Source: Abditibacteriaceae bacterium (GTDB lineage: Bacteria > Armatimonadota > Abditibacteriia > Abditibacteriales > Abditibacteriaceae). Taken from it: 64,000 nt of DNA. The DNA lies in contig JAFAZH010000052.1 in the NCBI GenBank assembly GCA_019239895.1, forward strand, positions 310,001-374,000. Reading direction: 5' to 3'. Shown here in pieces: positions 7,961-16,635 of the stretch; positions within the stretch are counted from its first letter, which is position 1, and each line of letters starts with the position of its first letter. The notes beneath the pieces were generated by a model, which saw only the letters and a program-made list of their open reading frames with translations, was not told the DNA's origin and made no database searches. A program made the translations under genes and the position numbers.

Positions 7961-10306
7961 TTGCCTCAAACTGCCACATCTCTGGACAGCCTGCCAGCAT
8001 CCATTCGAGACGCTTTAGATAATTCCCCAAACGGTATTCCCAACAGCGGCCACGACCTGGTGGCCGCTGTTGCCACCGATTTCAAACTTGATGGCACCTA
8101 TGGAGAAGAATGGCTTATTCTCAGCAAAGATCGGTTGCGTATCTTTGCCCCGGCTGCCAACGGGCAAGCTGACCACGGACATTTGGCTAACGGTCATGCC
8201 ACTAAGGACGGAACTTTCTCCGTGCGCTTGGATGTGCCGCTCGAAGCCATCAAGTCGCCACATGCTGACTCTTTGATTGGTGGTGGCGCACTCCAGGCGA
8301 CACTGGATGGCAAAAGCCTAGAGTTGGTGCGTTACACCAATGCACGACAACGGGAATTTAGCCGCGTCCAAAAATATCTAGATGATACCGCTAAATATCA
8401 CGAAGCCATCGCCAAAGGCGAAGCCGCCGAAAAAGAGCCTGCGTGGGAAGAGGACACCGAGCAGGAAAAGCGTTGCCCGCGCTGTAATCTCCTCTTGCCG
8501 GAGGGTACCACTGTCTGCCCCGCCTGCATGAACAAGGCACAGGTGATAGGTCGGCTGGCGACTTATCTCAAGCCCTACTGGAAGCAGACAACGCTCTTGT
8601 CTTTGATGATCCTCGCCAGCACAGCGTTGGGGTTAATATCACCTTATCTGACACGCCCGTTGATGGATGTAGTGCTGGTGCCACGCGGCACCCCGCTGCC
8701 TCAACCGCAACGCGCCCACTGGTTGGAAGTGATTGTCCTGGGGATGCTGCTCTCACAGATGCTCAGCCAGATAATTAATATCGTGCAGGGGCGTGTCGCG
8801 GCCTGGCTGACGCACCAACTCGCGCATGGCTTGCGCGTCGAACTCTATGAACATCTGCAACAACTTTCATTACGGTTCTTCGATAAGCGACAAATCGGTT
8901 CATTGATGACTCGCGTGACGCAGGACACCCAGGAATTAGAATCGGTGCTCACTATCGGCGCGCAGTTCTTTATTGCGAACATGCTGACCTTAATTGGCAT
9001 TATCATCGTGTTGTGCTGGCTCGACTGGCGCTTGTTCTTGCAAGTCATGATTCCTATTCCCGTGGTGGCCGTGCTCTCGCGCATTTTCTGGAAGCGAATT
9101 TCAGTGGTGTGGCCTCGGTGGTGGCATTACCGCAGCCAACTCTCAGCGGTCTTGAACGATAGCCTGTCGGGTATTCGCGTGGTTAAAGCCTTTGCCCAGG
9201 AAGATCGGGAAATCGAGCGATTCAATCCGCGCAGCTATGACCTGGCCCAGGCGGGTATCCTGGCCGAGCAGACATGGATGACCGTCTTCCCCGTCCTGAC
9301 CTTCATCACGGGTTTAGGCGCTCTACTGGTCTGGTATTTTGGTGGCGGGCAGGTGTTAACGGGACGCGTTAGCCTGGGAACGTTGATGACTTTTATCGCC
9401 TACTTAGCCATGTTCTACGGGCCGCTGCAATTTGTCAATCGCCTTTCCGAATGGTTGGGACGGGCTTTAGCGGCGGCGGAGCGCGTCTTCGATATTCTCG
9501 ATAGCGATCCTGAAGTGCCAGATTCTGTAGACCCGGTAGCCTTACCGAATTTACAGGGCAGCGTGGAGTTCAAAGATGTCACCTTCGGTTATGAATCGCA
9601 TAAGCCAGTGCTGCAAAATGTTAATCTCAGCGTCACCCCTGGAGAGATGATTGGCTTGGTCGGACACAGTGGCGCAGGCAAAAGCACCACCATTAATCTG
9701 CTTTGTCGTTTTTATGATGTCAACAGCGGTCAAATTCTCATTGATGGCGCGGACATCAAGCAGATTCAACAGAAAGACTTGCGTTCACAAATTGGTCTGG
9801 TGTTGCAGGACACGTTTCTCTTCAACGGCACCATTGCTGAAAATATTGGTTATGCCAAAGCGGGTGCCACCCAAGAAGAAATCATGGCTGCCGCTAAAGC
9901 CGCCAATGCCCATGACTTCATCGCGGGCAAGCCTGATGGCTATGATACGATTGTGGGGGAACGGGGCAACGCGCTTTCCGGGGGCGAGCGCCAGCGCGTT
10001 TCCATTGCGCGTGCGATTTTGCACGATCCTAAGATTCTCATTCTGGATGAAGCCACTTCTGCGGTAGATACGGACACCGAAAAACAGATTCAAGATGCCA
10101 TTGCCCGCCTCACCAAAGGCCGCACCACTTTCGCTATCGCCCACCGTTTGAGCACTCTGCGCAATGCAGATCGTCTGGTCGTGCTCAAGGGTGGCAAAAT
10201 CGAAGAAATGGGCACGCATGATGAACTCTTAGAAAAGAAAGGCGAGTTTTATCGCCTCGTCGAAATGCAGCAGGAAATGTCTAAGATTAAAGCCGTGGAG
10301 GGATAG
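7961..10306 (+). CDS. ABC exporter with N-terminal PH-like region and zinc ribbon
   Basis: A 781-aa half-size exporter with an unusual front end. Residues about 30-140 look like a small beta-rich PH-like domain (EEWLILSKDRLRIF, then a VPLEAIKSP turn). A two-CxxC zinc ribbon follows (KRCPRCNLLLPEG, VCPACMNKA). Then come six predicted membrane helices and an intact ATPase: Walker A GHSGAGKS, signature LSGGERQR, Walker B ILILDEATS and a switch histidine in AIAHRLS. This architecture, paired with a following DUF1854 gene, matches what is annotated elsewhere as the cyanophycin-metabolism-associated ABC transporter pair. No cyanophycin gene is in the window. Start: TTG 7961 has GGAGG 5 nt upstream; the longer TTG at 7922 has none. 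Confidence 0.82.
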   Translation: MPQTATSLDSLPASIRDALDNSPNGIPNSGHDLVAAVATDFKLDGTYGEEWLILSKDRLRIFAPAANGQADHGHLANGHATKDGTFSVRLDVPLEAIKSPHADSLIGGGALQATLDGKSLELVRYTNARQREFSRVQKYLDDTAKYHEAIAKGEAAEKEPAWEEDTEQEKRCPRCNLLLPEGTTVCPACMNKAQVIGRLATYLKPYWKQTTLLSLMILASTALGLISPYLTRPLMDVVLVPRGTPLPQPQRAHWLEVIVLGMLLSQMLSQIINIVQGRVAAWLTHQLAHGLRVELYEHLQQLSLRFFDKRQIGSLMTRVTQDTQELESVLTIGAQFFIANMLTLIGIIIVLCWLDWRLFLQVMIPIPVVAVLSRIFWKRISVVWPRWWHYRSQLSAVLNDSLSGIRVVKAFAQEDREIERFNPRSYDLAQAGILAEQTWMTVFPVLTFITGLGALLVWYFGGGQVLTGRVSLGTLMTFIAYLAMFYGPLQFVNRLSEWLGRALAAAERVFDILDSDPEVPDSVDPVALPNLQGSVEFKDVTFGYESHKPVLQNVNLSVTPGEMIGLVGHSGAGKSTTINLLCRFYDVNSGQILIDGADIKQIQQKDLRSQIGLVLQDTFLFNGTIAENIGYAKAGATQEEIMAAAKAANAHDFIAGKPDGYDTIVGERGNALSGGERQRVSIARAILHDPKILILDEATSAVDTDTEKQIQDAIARLTKGRTTFAIAHRLSTLRNADRLVVLKGGKIEEMGTHDELLEKKGEFYRLVEMQQEMSKIKAVEG

Positions 10307-10312
10307 AACGAC

Positions 10313-10426
10313 TTTAGCAGGAGAGCAGGAAATGAGGAAAGCAGGAGGAAGTTTGAAGAGTTATAGAATAGGTGCATGACATGATTGACCCAACCTTTAG
10401 CCCTCATTTCTTGCTCTCCTGCTAAA
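10313..10426. repeat. inverted repeat, 25-nt arms
   Basis: Arms at 10313-10337 and 10402-10426 are complementary with one mismatch (core TTTAGCAGGAGAGCA). The loop is about 64 nt and A-rich in GGAAG units. The right arm also supplies the extended -10 of the DUF1854 gene. Whether it is a terminator, attenuator or mobile palindrome is not clear. Confidence 0.7.
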
Positions 10427-10428
10427 AA
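10420..10428 (+). promoter_or_regulatory. extended -10, leaderless start of DUF1854 gene
   Basis: TGCTAAAAA ends 8 nt before ATG 10437, with no Shine-Dalgarno between. It overlaps the right arm of the inverted repeat, so folding of read-through RNA and promoter use could be linked. Confidence 0.45.
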
Positions 10429-10436
10429 CAAAATCT

Positions 10437-10961
10437 ATGAGTACCACTCAAAGTCCTTTATCTCTGTTAGAAGCCTCGGAGTTACGCTATTTAGAATCGG
10501 CCAAGCTGCACTTTTTTCGTGCGGGAGCAACTTTACGGCTGACTATTGCAGATGAAATGTCTTGCCTGAGCGTGAGTGTGGTGCGGTTGTTTCCACTCTC
10601 TGAGCCACAGCGTTACCTGAGTGTCAGGACAAGCGACAACAAAGAAGTTGGCGTGCTACGCGATGCTGCCGAACTGGATGCTCAAGGCCGCCAGTTAGTG
10701 GGAGAAGAGTTGGAGCGTCGCTATCTGGTGCCAGTGATACAACGTGTCATAGCCGTTAAAGAGCGTTTTGGCACGCTCGACTGGCAGGTGCAAACTGACC
10801 GGGGCGAACGAAAGTTTACGACGCGTAATCTCCGCGAGAACATGGCACAACCATCACCCAACCGCTACCTCCTCACCGATGTAGATGGCAATCGTTATGA
10901 TGTGCTTAACCTTAACGCGCTGGATTCCACCAGCCGCAGCCATCTGATGCGCCATTTATGA
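10437..10961 (+). CDS. DUF1854 family protein
   Basis: This 174-aa soluble protein matches DUF1854 in its family pattern: VVRLFPLSEPQRYLSV, then VGVLRDAAELDAQGRQLVGEELERRYLVPVI, and a closing YLLTDVDGNRYDVLNLNALD. Function is unknown. DUF1854 genes are regularly found next to ABC exporters of the type encoded immediately upstream, including the pair seen in cyanophycin loci, so a partner or regulatory role for that transporter is the best inference. The gap to the transporter is 130 bp, filled by an inverted repeat, and the gene has its own -10. Confidence 0.75.
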   Translation: MSTTQSPLSLLEASELRYLESAKLHFFRAGATLRLTIADEMSCLSVSVVRLFPLSEPQRYLSVRTSDNKEVGVLRDAAELDAQGRQLVGEELERRYLVPVIQRVIAVKERFGTLDWQVQTDRGERKFTTRNLRENMAQPSPNRYLLTDVDGNRYDVLNLNALDSTSRSHLMRHL

Positions 10962-11153
10962 TGTGTTCATTTCACTGGCTGAATCACCTGTTAAGTAGGC
11001 ATATCTCCCCTCATCTGTTATGCTCTAGTGACATTTGCGCCTCTTGCTCCAATTAAAGATGGTGTCTGGTGGGGTTGTACTTAGTGTGGTTGGAGCAGCA
11101 TCCAGGAGAATTCAGCAATGTCATAAATTCAGCAGCAGCATAAAGGAGACCTG
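10962..11153. other. intergenic region upstream of GH16 gene
   Basis: About 190 bp without a gene. A TATGCT hexamer near 11020 could be a -10 box. AAGGAGAC lies just before the GH16 ATG. Nothing else was recognised. Confidence 0.4.
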
Positions 11154-11897
11154 ATGCCCGAAGTGTTTAGAGATGACTTTAATACGTCACCATTAAACCC
11201 CGGTAAATGGAGAGTCTATGATGATGTGAACCCCAACGAGCGCACTTTTTTCGGCACCACGCCGATCTTGCGCACCGAAGCCGGGTTGTCTTTTTATCGC
11301 TTCTTTTTGCACCGTTATAATCCAGAACACCACACTCCTGCTCCAGGTTTCTTTAAGGGCACAGAGATTTACTCCTTTCCTTTTGAAATCACTAAACGCC
11401 CTAATGTTGGTGGTTACGTGGAACTTGAAACGCGGCTCCGTGGCACCGCCGTGCCCTCCGGTGCAGTGGCAGCGTTTTTTACTTACTCCACTATTGGCAG
11501 TGGCTCTACGGGGGACGAAATAGACTTTGAGTTTGTGGGAAAGTTAGGGCCACATTCAGTATGGCTCAACACCTGGAACGATAGCGCCCAATCTCATACA
11601 ACTTACACCAATGCGGCGTTCAACTGGCAAAGCAATTGGAACACCTACAAAATTCGGTGGGTTACGGATGCTGGTAATACGCGCTATGTAGAATGGTATA
11701 TTAATGGAGCATTGGTGCGAACGGCGCGTAACCCAGAGCATATTCCCGATGATGGAATGCAAATTCACTTTAATTCCTGGGTGCCTGACAACACCTGGCC
11801 TGAAGCTTATGATGCAAACCTTAAACCGGCTCTTAATCAGGCGTCTGATTTTACCTGGTATTATGATGTAGATTATATTGTGGTTCGCACTGGCTAA
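11154..11897 (+). CDS. glycoside hydrolase family 16-like protein
   Basis: This 247-aa beta-jelly-roll protein resembles GH16 enzymes (laminarinases, lichenases and other endo-beta-glucanases or galactanases). The active-site motif ExDxE is present at E122-I-D124-F-E126 within GDEIDFEFVG, giving nucleophile, helper aspartate and acid/base. Other family features are the opening RDDFNTSPLNPGKWRVY, GYVELETRLRG, and WNTYKIRW followed by EWYINGALVR. No signal peptide is seen from the chosen ATG, which has AAAGGAGA upstream; an unusual secretion route or intracellular use is possible. Flanked downstream by a strong terminator, so it is monocistronic. Confidence 0.8.
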   Translation: MPEVFRDDFNTSPLNPGKWRVYDDVNPNERTFFGTTPILRTEAGLSFYRFFLHRYNPEHHTPAPGFFKGTEIYSFPFEITKRPNVGGYVELETRLRGTAVPSGAVAAFFTYSTIGSGSTGDEIDFEFVGKLGPHSVWLNTWNDSAQSHTTYTNAAFNWQSNWNTYKIRWVTDAGNTRYVEWYINGALVRTARNPEHIPDDGMQIHFNSWVPDNTWPEAYDANLKPALNQASDFTWYYDVDYIVVRTG

Positions 11898-11960
11898 ATG
11901 GGCCGAGCAAGCTTGGCCCGTTGCCTTGGATCACCCATTTTAAATCTCATCTGGCACCTT

Positions 11961-11994
11961 AACCGCTGCACTTTAGAGATGCAGCGGTTTTTTA
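11961..11994 (+). terminator. rho-independent terminator after GH16 gene
   Basis: Perfect 10-bp stem AACCGCTGCA (11961-11970) with TGCAGCGGTT (11980-11989) followed by a T run. A smaller GGGCC/GGCCC hairpin lies just after the stop codon near 11900. Confidence 0.85.
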
Positions 11995-12042
11995 TGACAT
12001 AATCCAACCAAGTTTTTGCAAAAGTATTAGGAGCTAGAATAC

Positions 12043-12825
12043 ATGACAAATGCTCATATCCGATTAGTGACCAGAGGTGATGATGCTGGCTCGTGCCACA
12101 GTGCCAATGCAGCCATTTTAGAGGCGTGTCAAGAAGGTATTTTGCGCAATGTCTCTATTATGGTTCCAGGGCCAGCCTTTGAGGAAGTAGCATCAATGCT
12201 TGCAGGTCTGCCCCATATTTGTTTCGGTTTGCATGTGACCCTGAATGCCGAGTGGGATGGGCCAAAGTGGGGGCCAGTGCTGCCGCCAGAACAAGTGCCA
12301 TCCCTGGTAGATGAGCAGGGACATTTCTTCACCACGCCGAATGTGTTGCAGGAACATAATGCCAGGGGCGAAGAGATGATAGCCGAAGTGCAGGCGCAGT
12401 TACAACTTGCTCGTAAGAGCGGACTTAATATTTCCTATCTAGATGAGCATATGGGAGTAAGTTGGGTGTCGGATTTACGCCCCCGCCTGGCCAATTTAGC
12501 TGCGCGTGAAGGTTTGGTAGATGCCCATGCCTTACGGCACTTGCCAAGGATTAAAGAGACTTTCGACAACGAGATAGATCGCTTAGTAGCCAGCCTGGAA
12601 GTTGCTCCGCCGGGCGATTATGTCTTTGTCACTCATCCCGGTTATGCTGCGCCTGACATGCAACTTCTGGGACACGCCGGACTCGCACCCGGACAAGTGG
12701 CACGCGAGAGGGATGCTGATCGCCGCTTATGGCTTGATGCAAGGCTGCGTGATTACTGCAAGCAGCATGACGTTGAGATTGCACGCTACACGGATGTTTT
12801 AACTGTGCAACCCCCTGCCAATTGA
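12043..12825 (+). CDS. ChbG/YdjC-family carbohydrate deacetylase
   Basis: This 260-aa protein belongs to the ChbG/YdjC metal-dependent deacetylases, which remove N-acetyl groups from chito-oligosaccharides or related sugars. Metal-site residues are visible: D13-D14 in TRGDDAGSCHS, H19, and H64 in FGLHVTLNAEW. The LDEHMG segment near residue 130 and the THPGYAAPD loop near residue 200 are also typical. AGGAG precedes the ATG. It begins a run of three sugar genes on the same strand (TIM-barrel isomerase and Gfo/Idh oxidoreductase follow), with 90 bp before the next one. A direct substrate cannot be assigned. Confidence 0.8.
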   Translation: MTNAHIRLVTRGDDAGSCHSANAAILEACQEGILRNVSIMVPGPAFEEVASMLAGLPHICFGLHVTLNAEWDGPKWGPVLPPEQVPSLVDEQGHFFTTPNVLQEHNARGEEMIAEVQAQLQLARKSGLNISYLDEHMGVSWVSDLRPRLANLAAREGLVDAHALRHLPRIKETFDNEIDRLVASLEVAPPGDYVFVTHPGYAAPDMQLLGHAGLAPGQVARERDADRRLWLDARLRDYCKQHDVEIARYTDVLTVQPPAN

Positions 12826-12914
12826 AAACTATGGATGCCCTTGCGCTGCAAGCACCGGGTAGTTAAACCAAGCACCTGAAACCGAAATACGCACATGGCA
12901 TTAAGGAGAATATC

Positions 12915-13742
12915 TTGAAGATCGCAGTACAATTAGGGTTATTGCCGGGTAACAATGCAACGGATAAAGCTAAATGGGCGCAAGATAATGGCGTGGAAGG
13001 CATTGAACTTGGCGTCTGGGGTGGTGGACTATCAGCCATGCGTCGAGATGCCGATGCGATTGGTGGCCTCGTGCCAATTTCCAGCGTGTGCGGCAATGCC
13101 GATGTGGATGGCAACACCAGTTTCGACTTTCTTGATCCCGACTTGAATAAGCGCCGTAAGAGCATCGAAGGCAGCAAGGCGATTCTGCAATTCTGCGGCG
13201 AAGTCGGTGCCGCTGGCCAGATTGTGCCGCCAATTTTCGGTGGCCCCAAGGTACCCGACTTAGCGCCGGTTATGAGTCCTCTTGAACTGGAAGACAAACT
13301 GATGGTTGCCGCCTGCCAGGAAATTGGCCCGCACGCTGCCGCACATAACACTCTTTTTATGTTGGAGCCGTTGAACCGCTATGAGCAACACTATCTACGC
13401 AAGCAAAGCGATGGCGTGCGCATCATCAAAGCCTCTGGCGTGAAGGGCGTAGGTCTATTAAGCGACCTCTTTCACATGCACATTGAGGAAACCGATTCGC
13501 CAGCCGCGCTGGTTCAGGCGGGTAAACATGTCACTCATATACATCTGGCGGATAACACGCGCATGGAGCCAGGCACCGGCGATATTGATTTTGTGGCCGC
13601 ATTCAAGGCGTTGAAAAAGATTGGCTTCAAGGGCTATATGGCTTATGAATGTGGCATCACGGGTGATACACCCAAGAAGAAAGCGGCCAACTTAGCCAAG
13701 AGCTTACAATTCGTCCGCGACTGTATCGAGCAAGCTAATTAA
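12915..13742 (+). CDS. sugar phosphate isomerase/epimerase-like TIM-barrel protein
   Basis: This 275-aa protein has the xylose-isomerase-like TIM barrel (AP endonuclease family 2). It opens MKIAVQLGLLPG, with the early strand GVEGIELGVWGGG. Metal-binding positions expected in the family are seen: a glutamate in FMLEPLNRYEQHYL, D and H in LLSDLFHMHIEE, H in HVTHIHLADN, and a late glutamate in YMAYECGI. The family includes epimerases and isomerases of inositols and sugars. The TTG start is supported by AAGGAG 8 nt upstream. It is 23 bp ahead of the Gfo/Idh gene, and such pairs often act together on oxidised sugar intermediates. Confidence 0.8.
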   Translation: MKIAVQLGLLPGNNATDKAKWAQDNGVEGIELGVWGGGLSAMRRDADAIGGLVPISSVCGNADVDGNTSFDFLDPDLNKRRKSIEGSKAILQFCGEVGAAGQIVPPIFGGPKVPDLAPVMSPLELEDKLMVAACQEIGPHAAAHNTLFMLEPLNRYEQHYLRKQSDGVRIIKASGVKGVGLLSDLFHMHIEETDSPAALVQAGKHVTHIHLADNTRMEPGTGDIDFVAAFKALKKIGFKGYMAYECGITGDTPKKKAANLAKSLQFVRDCIEQAN

Positions 13743-13765
13743 CTCTCATAACTAAAGGATTTAAG

Positions 13766-14776
13766 ATGCATAAGTGTATTGTGACAGGATTAGGCGGGCG
13801 CGGGCTGCATTGGCTGAACCAGACAAAGCAACGCGAGGATGTAGAGATTGTCGTCTGTGTCGAGCCAATGGAAGCGAATCGCCAACGCGCTGTGGAGAGG
13901 CATAATATACCACAGGAAAAGATTTTTAATTCGTTTGATGAGGCCCTGCAAAACGTGCAAGCTGATTTCGTTTTAGATGTCACGCCGCCAGCCGTGCATC
14001 ATGAGGTGGCCGAAAAAGCCTTTGCTGCTGGCTTGCATGTCCTGGGCGAGAAGCCCCTCAGTGATAATTTTGAAACGGCACGCAAAGTGGTCGAAGCGGG
14101 TAAACAAAGCGGCGTGAAGCACATGATTACCCAGAACTATCGCTTTGGCGCACAACCACGCACCACGCGCAAGGTTTTAGCAGAAGGTATCATTGGTCAG
14201 CCGGGGCAGTGCGATGTGCGCTTCTACATTCCCTGGGCCGACTTTCCTGGCAGCCACTACGTTACACAGCCTTACATGCTCATCAACGACATGATGGTAC
14301 ATCACTTTGACCTCATGCGTTATGTGCTAAACGAAAACCCGGTGAGTGTGCAGGCGATTACGTGGAATCAACCGTGGGGTTGGCACAAGGGGGATGCCGC
14401 GCACTCCATTGTCTTTCAGTTTGCCGATGGCCTGGTCGCCACGCACGTCGCCTGTGGTTGTGCCGTTGGTTCACAAACGGGCTGGAACGGTGACTGGCGC
14501 ATCGAAGGGCCACAAGGCAGCATAGACTGGGATAAGGAAGGCACCTGGCATTCACACCTGCACCGCACGCAAGAAAAGATCAATCGCCAACCGGTGCAGC
14601 ACCTTGCAGTGCCGACCTCAGAGCAGGCTATTCTTGATGAGTTCTTTGCTGCTATCAAAGAAGACCGACAGCCAGAGTGCAGCGCGGAGGACAACCTCAA
14701 CTCACTGGCTATGGTCTTTGCGGCAATTCAAAGTGCCAAAGAGGGACGCAAGGTGGAGTTGTCGGAGTTGGGTTGA
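13766..14776 (+). CDS. Gfo/Idh/MocA family NAD(P)-dependent oxidoreductase
   Basis: This 336-aa protein has an N-terminal Rossmann domain starting MHKCIVTGLGGRGLHWL (glycine-rich loop), the family signature GEKPLSDN near residue 95, and a C-terminal beta-sheet substrate domain from about residue 130. The NDMMVHHFDLMRYVL segment contains the conserved D-x3-H pair used in catalysis by many members. It probably oxidises or reduces a sugar or cyclitol hydroxyl. AAAGGA lies before the ATG. It is the last gene of the 12-15 kb sugar cluster and converges on the AAA ATPase gene across a structured terminator. Confidence 0.83.
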   Translation: MHKCIVTGLGGRGLHWLNQTKQREDVEIVVCVEPMEANRQRAVERHNIPQEKIFNSFDEALQNVQADFVLDVTPPAVHHEVAEKAFAAGLHVLGEKPLSDNFETARKVVEAGKQSGVKHMITQNYRFGAQPRTTRKVLAEGIIGQPGQCDVRFYIPWADFPGSHYVTQPYMLINDMMVHHFDLMRYVLNENPVSVQAITWNQPWGWHKGDAAHSIVFQFADGLVATHVACGCAVGSQTGWNGDWRIEGPQGSIDWDKEGTWHSHLHRTQEKINRQPVQHLAVPTSEQAILDEFFAAIKEDRQPECSAEDNLNSLAMVFAAIQSAKEGRKVELSELG

Positions 14777-14806
14777 AGTAGTCAGGGAACCCGGTGAATA
14801 AATTCG

Positions 14807-14910
14807 CGGCAACAACAGCGCAAAGTCCGCCTGAGCGGACCCCCTACTGGCCATGATACAACCTTATCTTTAGTGAGCCTGCGCAGGCAGGCTTTGCGCT
14901 GTTGTTGCCG
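14807..14910. terminator. multibranched bidirectional terminator-like structure
   Basis: A 19-bp perfect outer stem (14807-14825 with 14892-14910, core GGCAACAACAGCGCAAAG) encloses two further hairpins: GTCCGC(14825-14830)/GCGGAC(14835-14840) and the palindrome GCCTGCGCAGGC near 14878-14889. It sits between convergent genes. The layout echoes the structure at 21735-21879. Confidence 0.65.
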
Positions 14911-14945
14911 TGGCTTCAGCCGCCAGGCATCATTGCTTATCTGGT

Positions 14946-16490
14946 TTAGTTGCCATTCTCGCCCGGCCCCGACATCTTGGTGAAGCCGCCAAAGAATTCC
15001 GGCCAGGAGGGTGGAGCCGCTTTCTTCTGGCGAGCTATTTCTTCAGCCTCGGCGTAACGCTGCTTGTTGTCCACTACGGTTTTAACCGCTGCCAGAAAGT
15101 ATTCGGTGGGAGAACTCAGGGCACGCCCGGCGGCTTTTTCGTAGGCATACAATAGCTTGCCATCTTCGAGCAGGCGCTTTAAGTCGGCTCCCGTCATGCC
15201 ATCTGTTGCTGCCACGAGTGCTGTTACATCCACAGTGCCCATGACAGGCGGCAACTGCGCCACAAGACCTTCCAGGATAGCGGTGCGTGCGGCTGCGTCG
15301 GGGTAGCGGGTTTCCAGCCAAAGTTCAATGCGGCCCGAACGCACCAGGGCAGGCGGCAGATTGCTAACATCCATCGCCGTCATCATCACGCAAACCCGTC
15401 CTGCACTTTCGCTTTCCAAGCCGTCCAACATCGTCAGAAGGTAACGATAGAGGCCCATGTCCTCGTTATCTTCAAAAATGACATCGCTATCGTCAATAAA
15501 GATAATCGCAGGCGCGTTTTGTTTGGCCGCTTCAAAGACATAATGAATGCGGGCATAAAACTGGGAGGTGCCGGAGATGAAGGTGCCATCAATCAGGAAG
15601 AACTTGCTTCTCAGACGGTGCGCCAGAGCACGCCCCACTGTTGTCTTACCGGTGCCGGGCGGCCCCGCCAGCAGCACACCGCGTTTAGGTTTAATGTTGA
15701 GTTCTTTGGCCAGTTCATCGTTTTCGAGGGGCAGGATGATATTGGCTTCCAGGCTTTGAATAATGTCGTCTATGCCTTTGAGATCAGGCAAATCCACGGC
15801 TTGCACTTCGCCCAAATCTACGTTGCTGGTCATGTGCTGGGCGCGTAGATAATCAATAAATCGTTCGGTGGTTAAGTCCCTCTCCTGACGCAGCCAACAG
15901 CACGCGCTTTTCAATTGATGCCCATTGAGTTTAGGGGCAAAGCGGTAAATCTTTTCAAAGTTGAGCCGGGCGGATAGTTGGGCACCAAGCCAAGCACCGC
16001 AAATGAACTGGTAATCCGACACTTCAAACTCTCGCACGCCCCAGGGATAGCAACGCTTGCGCACCACACCCGGAATATCATCGGTGCCAAAAATAAGCCT
16101 TTTGCCCGTTTCTTCCGCATAGGTGCAGAGGGTGGTGAGCGGCGCATCCAGCAGCCTGGAGCGCAAATAAAAATCGCCGCAAGAGGAAACGTTGGTTAGC
16201 AGGTGCAGATCGTCTACGATCACGACATCATGTATCGCCAGGGCATCCAGGACGAGCCGCTCAAAAGTCTCTTCCAGAGCAATGGGGTGCTGCCCTCGCA
16301 TAGCGTCCATAAAGTCAGCCATGTTCAGGAATCCGCCACCTGTCACGCGCTGGATTTCGCGCAGCACAGTCGTCTTGCCCAGGCCAGTTTCGCTCCATAA
16401 GGCAAGCACATGGCCGATGCCTAAACCGCGCTTTAATCCTTCTAAAGCGCGTTGCTGTGCGGGACACAATTGAAGAGGCTGAAGTGTCAT
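14946..16490 (-). CDS. tandem AAA-type ATPase
   Basis: This 514-aa protein has two ATPase modules. The first (about 20-150) has a P-loop-like SETGLGKTT (33-41) and a Walker B-like VIVDDLH (90-96). The second (about 235-440) is a classic AAA domain of the FtsH/Cdc48 type with GPPGTGKT (276-283), Walker B IIFIDDSD (329-336), and R384/R387 in VRSGRIE as candidate arginine fingers. In the second Walker B the usual catalytic glutamate is an aspartate (D334), and the first module also reads DD. No protease or transmembrane segment is seen. It could be an unfoldase or remodelling factor; the substrate is unknown. It lies 145 bp downstream of serA with a repeat in the gap. Confidence 0.75.
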   Translation of the reverse strand: MTLQPLQLCPAQQRALEGLKRGLGIGHVLALWSETGLGKTTVLREIQRVTGGGFLNMADFMDAMRGQHPIALEETFERLVLDALAIHDVVIVDDLHLLTNVSSCGDFYLRSRLLDAPLTTLCTYAEETGKRLIFGTDDIPGVVRKRCYPWGVREFEVSDYQFICGAWLGAQLSARLNFEKIYRFAPKLNGHQLKSACCWLRQERDLTTERFIDYLRAQHMTSNVDLGEVQAVDLPDLKGIDDIIQSLEANIILPLENDELAKELNIKPKRGVLLAGPPGTGKTTVGRALAHRLRSKFFLIDGTFISGTSQFYARIHYVFEAAKQNAPAIIFIDDSDVIFEDNEDMGLYRYLLTMLDGLESESAGRVCVMMTAMDVSNLPPALVRSGRIELWLETRYPDAAARTAILEGLVAQLPPVMGTVDVTALVAATDGMTGADLKRLLEDGKLLYAYEKAAGRALSSPTEYFLAAVKTVVDNKQRYAEAEEIARQKKAAPPSWPEFFGGFTKMSGPGENGN

Positions 16491-16569
16491 AATAATCCAA
16501 TACGGAATAGGTAATAAAATTCCGCAATTTCCTTAACAAGAACCAGATGAGTAAAACCGTAGTTCTTTA

Positions 16570-16620
16570 GCAACGTCTCACCAGCCCCCTCCTAGCCTCC
16601 CCATTGTTAAGGGGGAGGAA
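16570..16620. repeat. short GC-rich intergenic palindrome (copy 1)
   Basis: CCTCCCC (16596-16602) pairs with GGGGGAGG (16611-16618) around ATTGTTAA. Its minus-strand reading resembles the sequence at 28276-28310, including the following AGGnGGGGG stretch, so the two are copies of one dispersed element. Confidence 0.6.
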
Positions 16621-16635
16621 CAAATTGGCGCAGCT

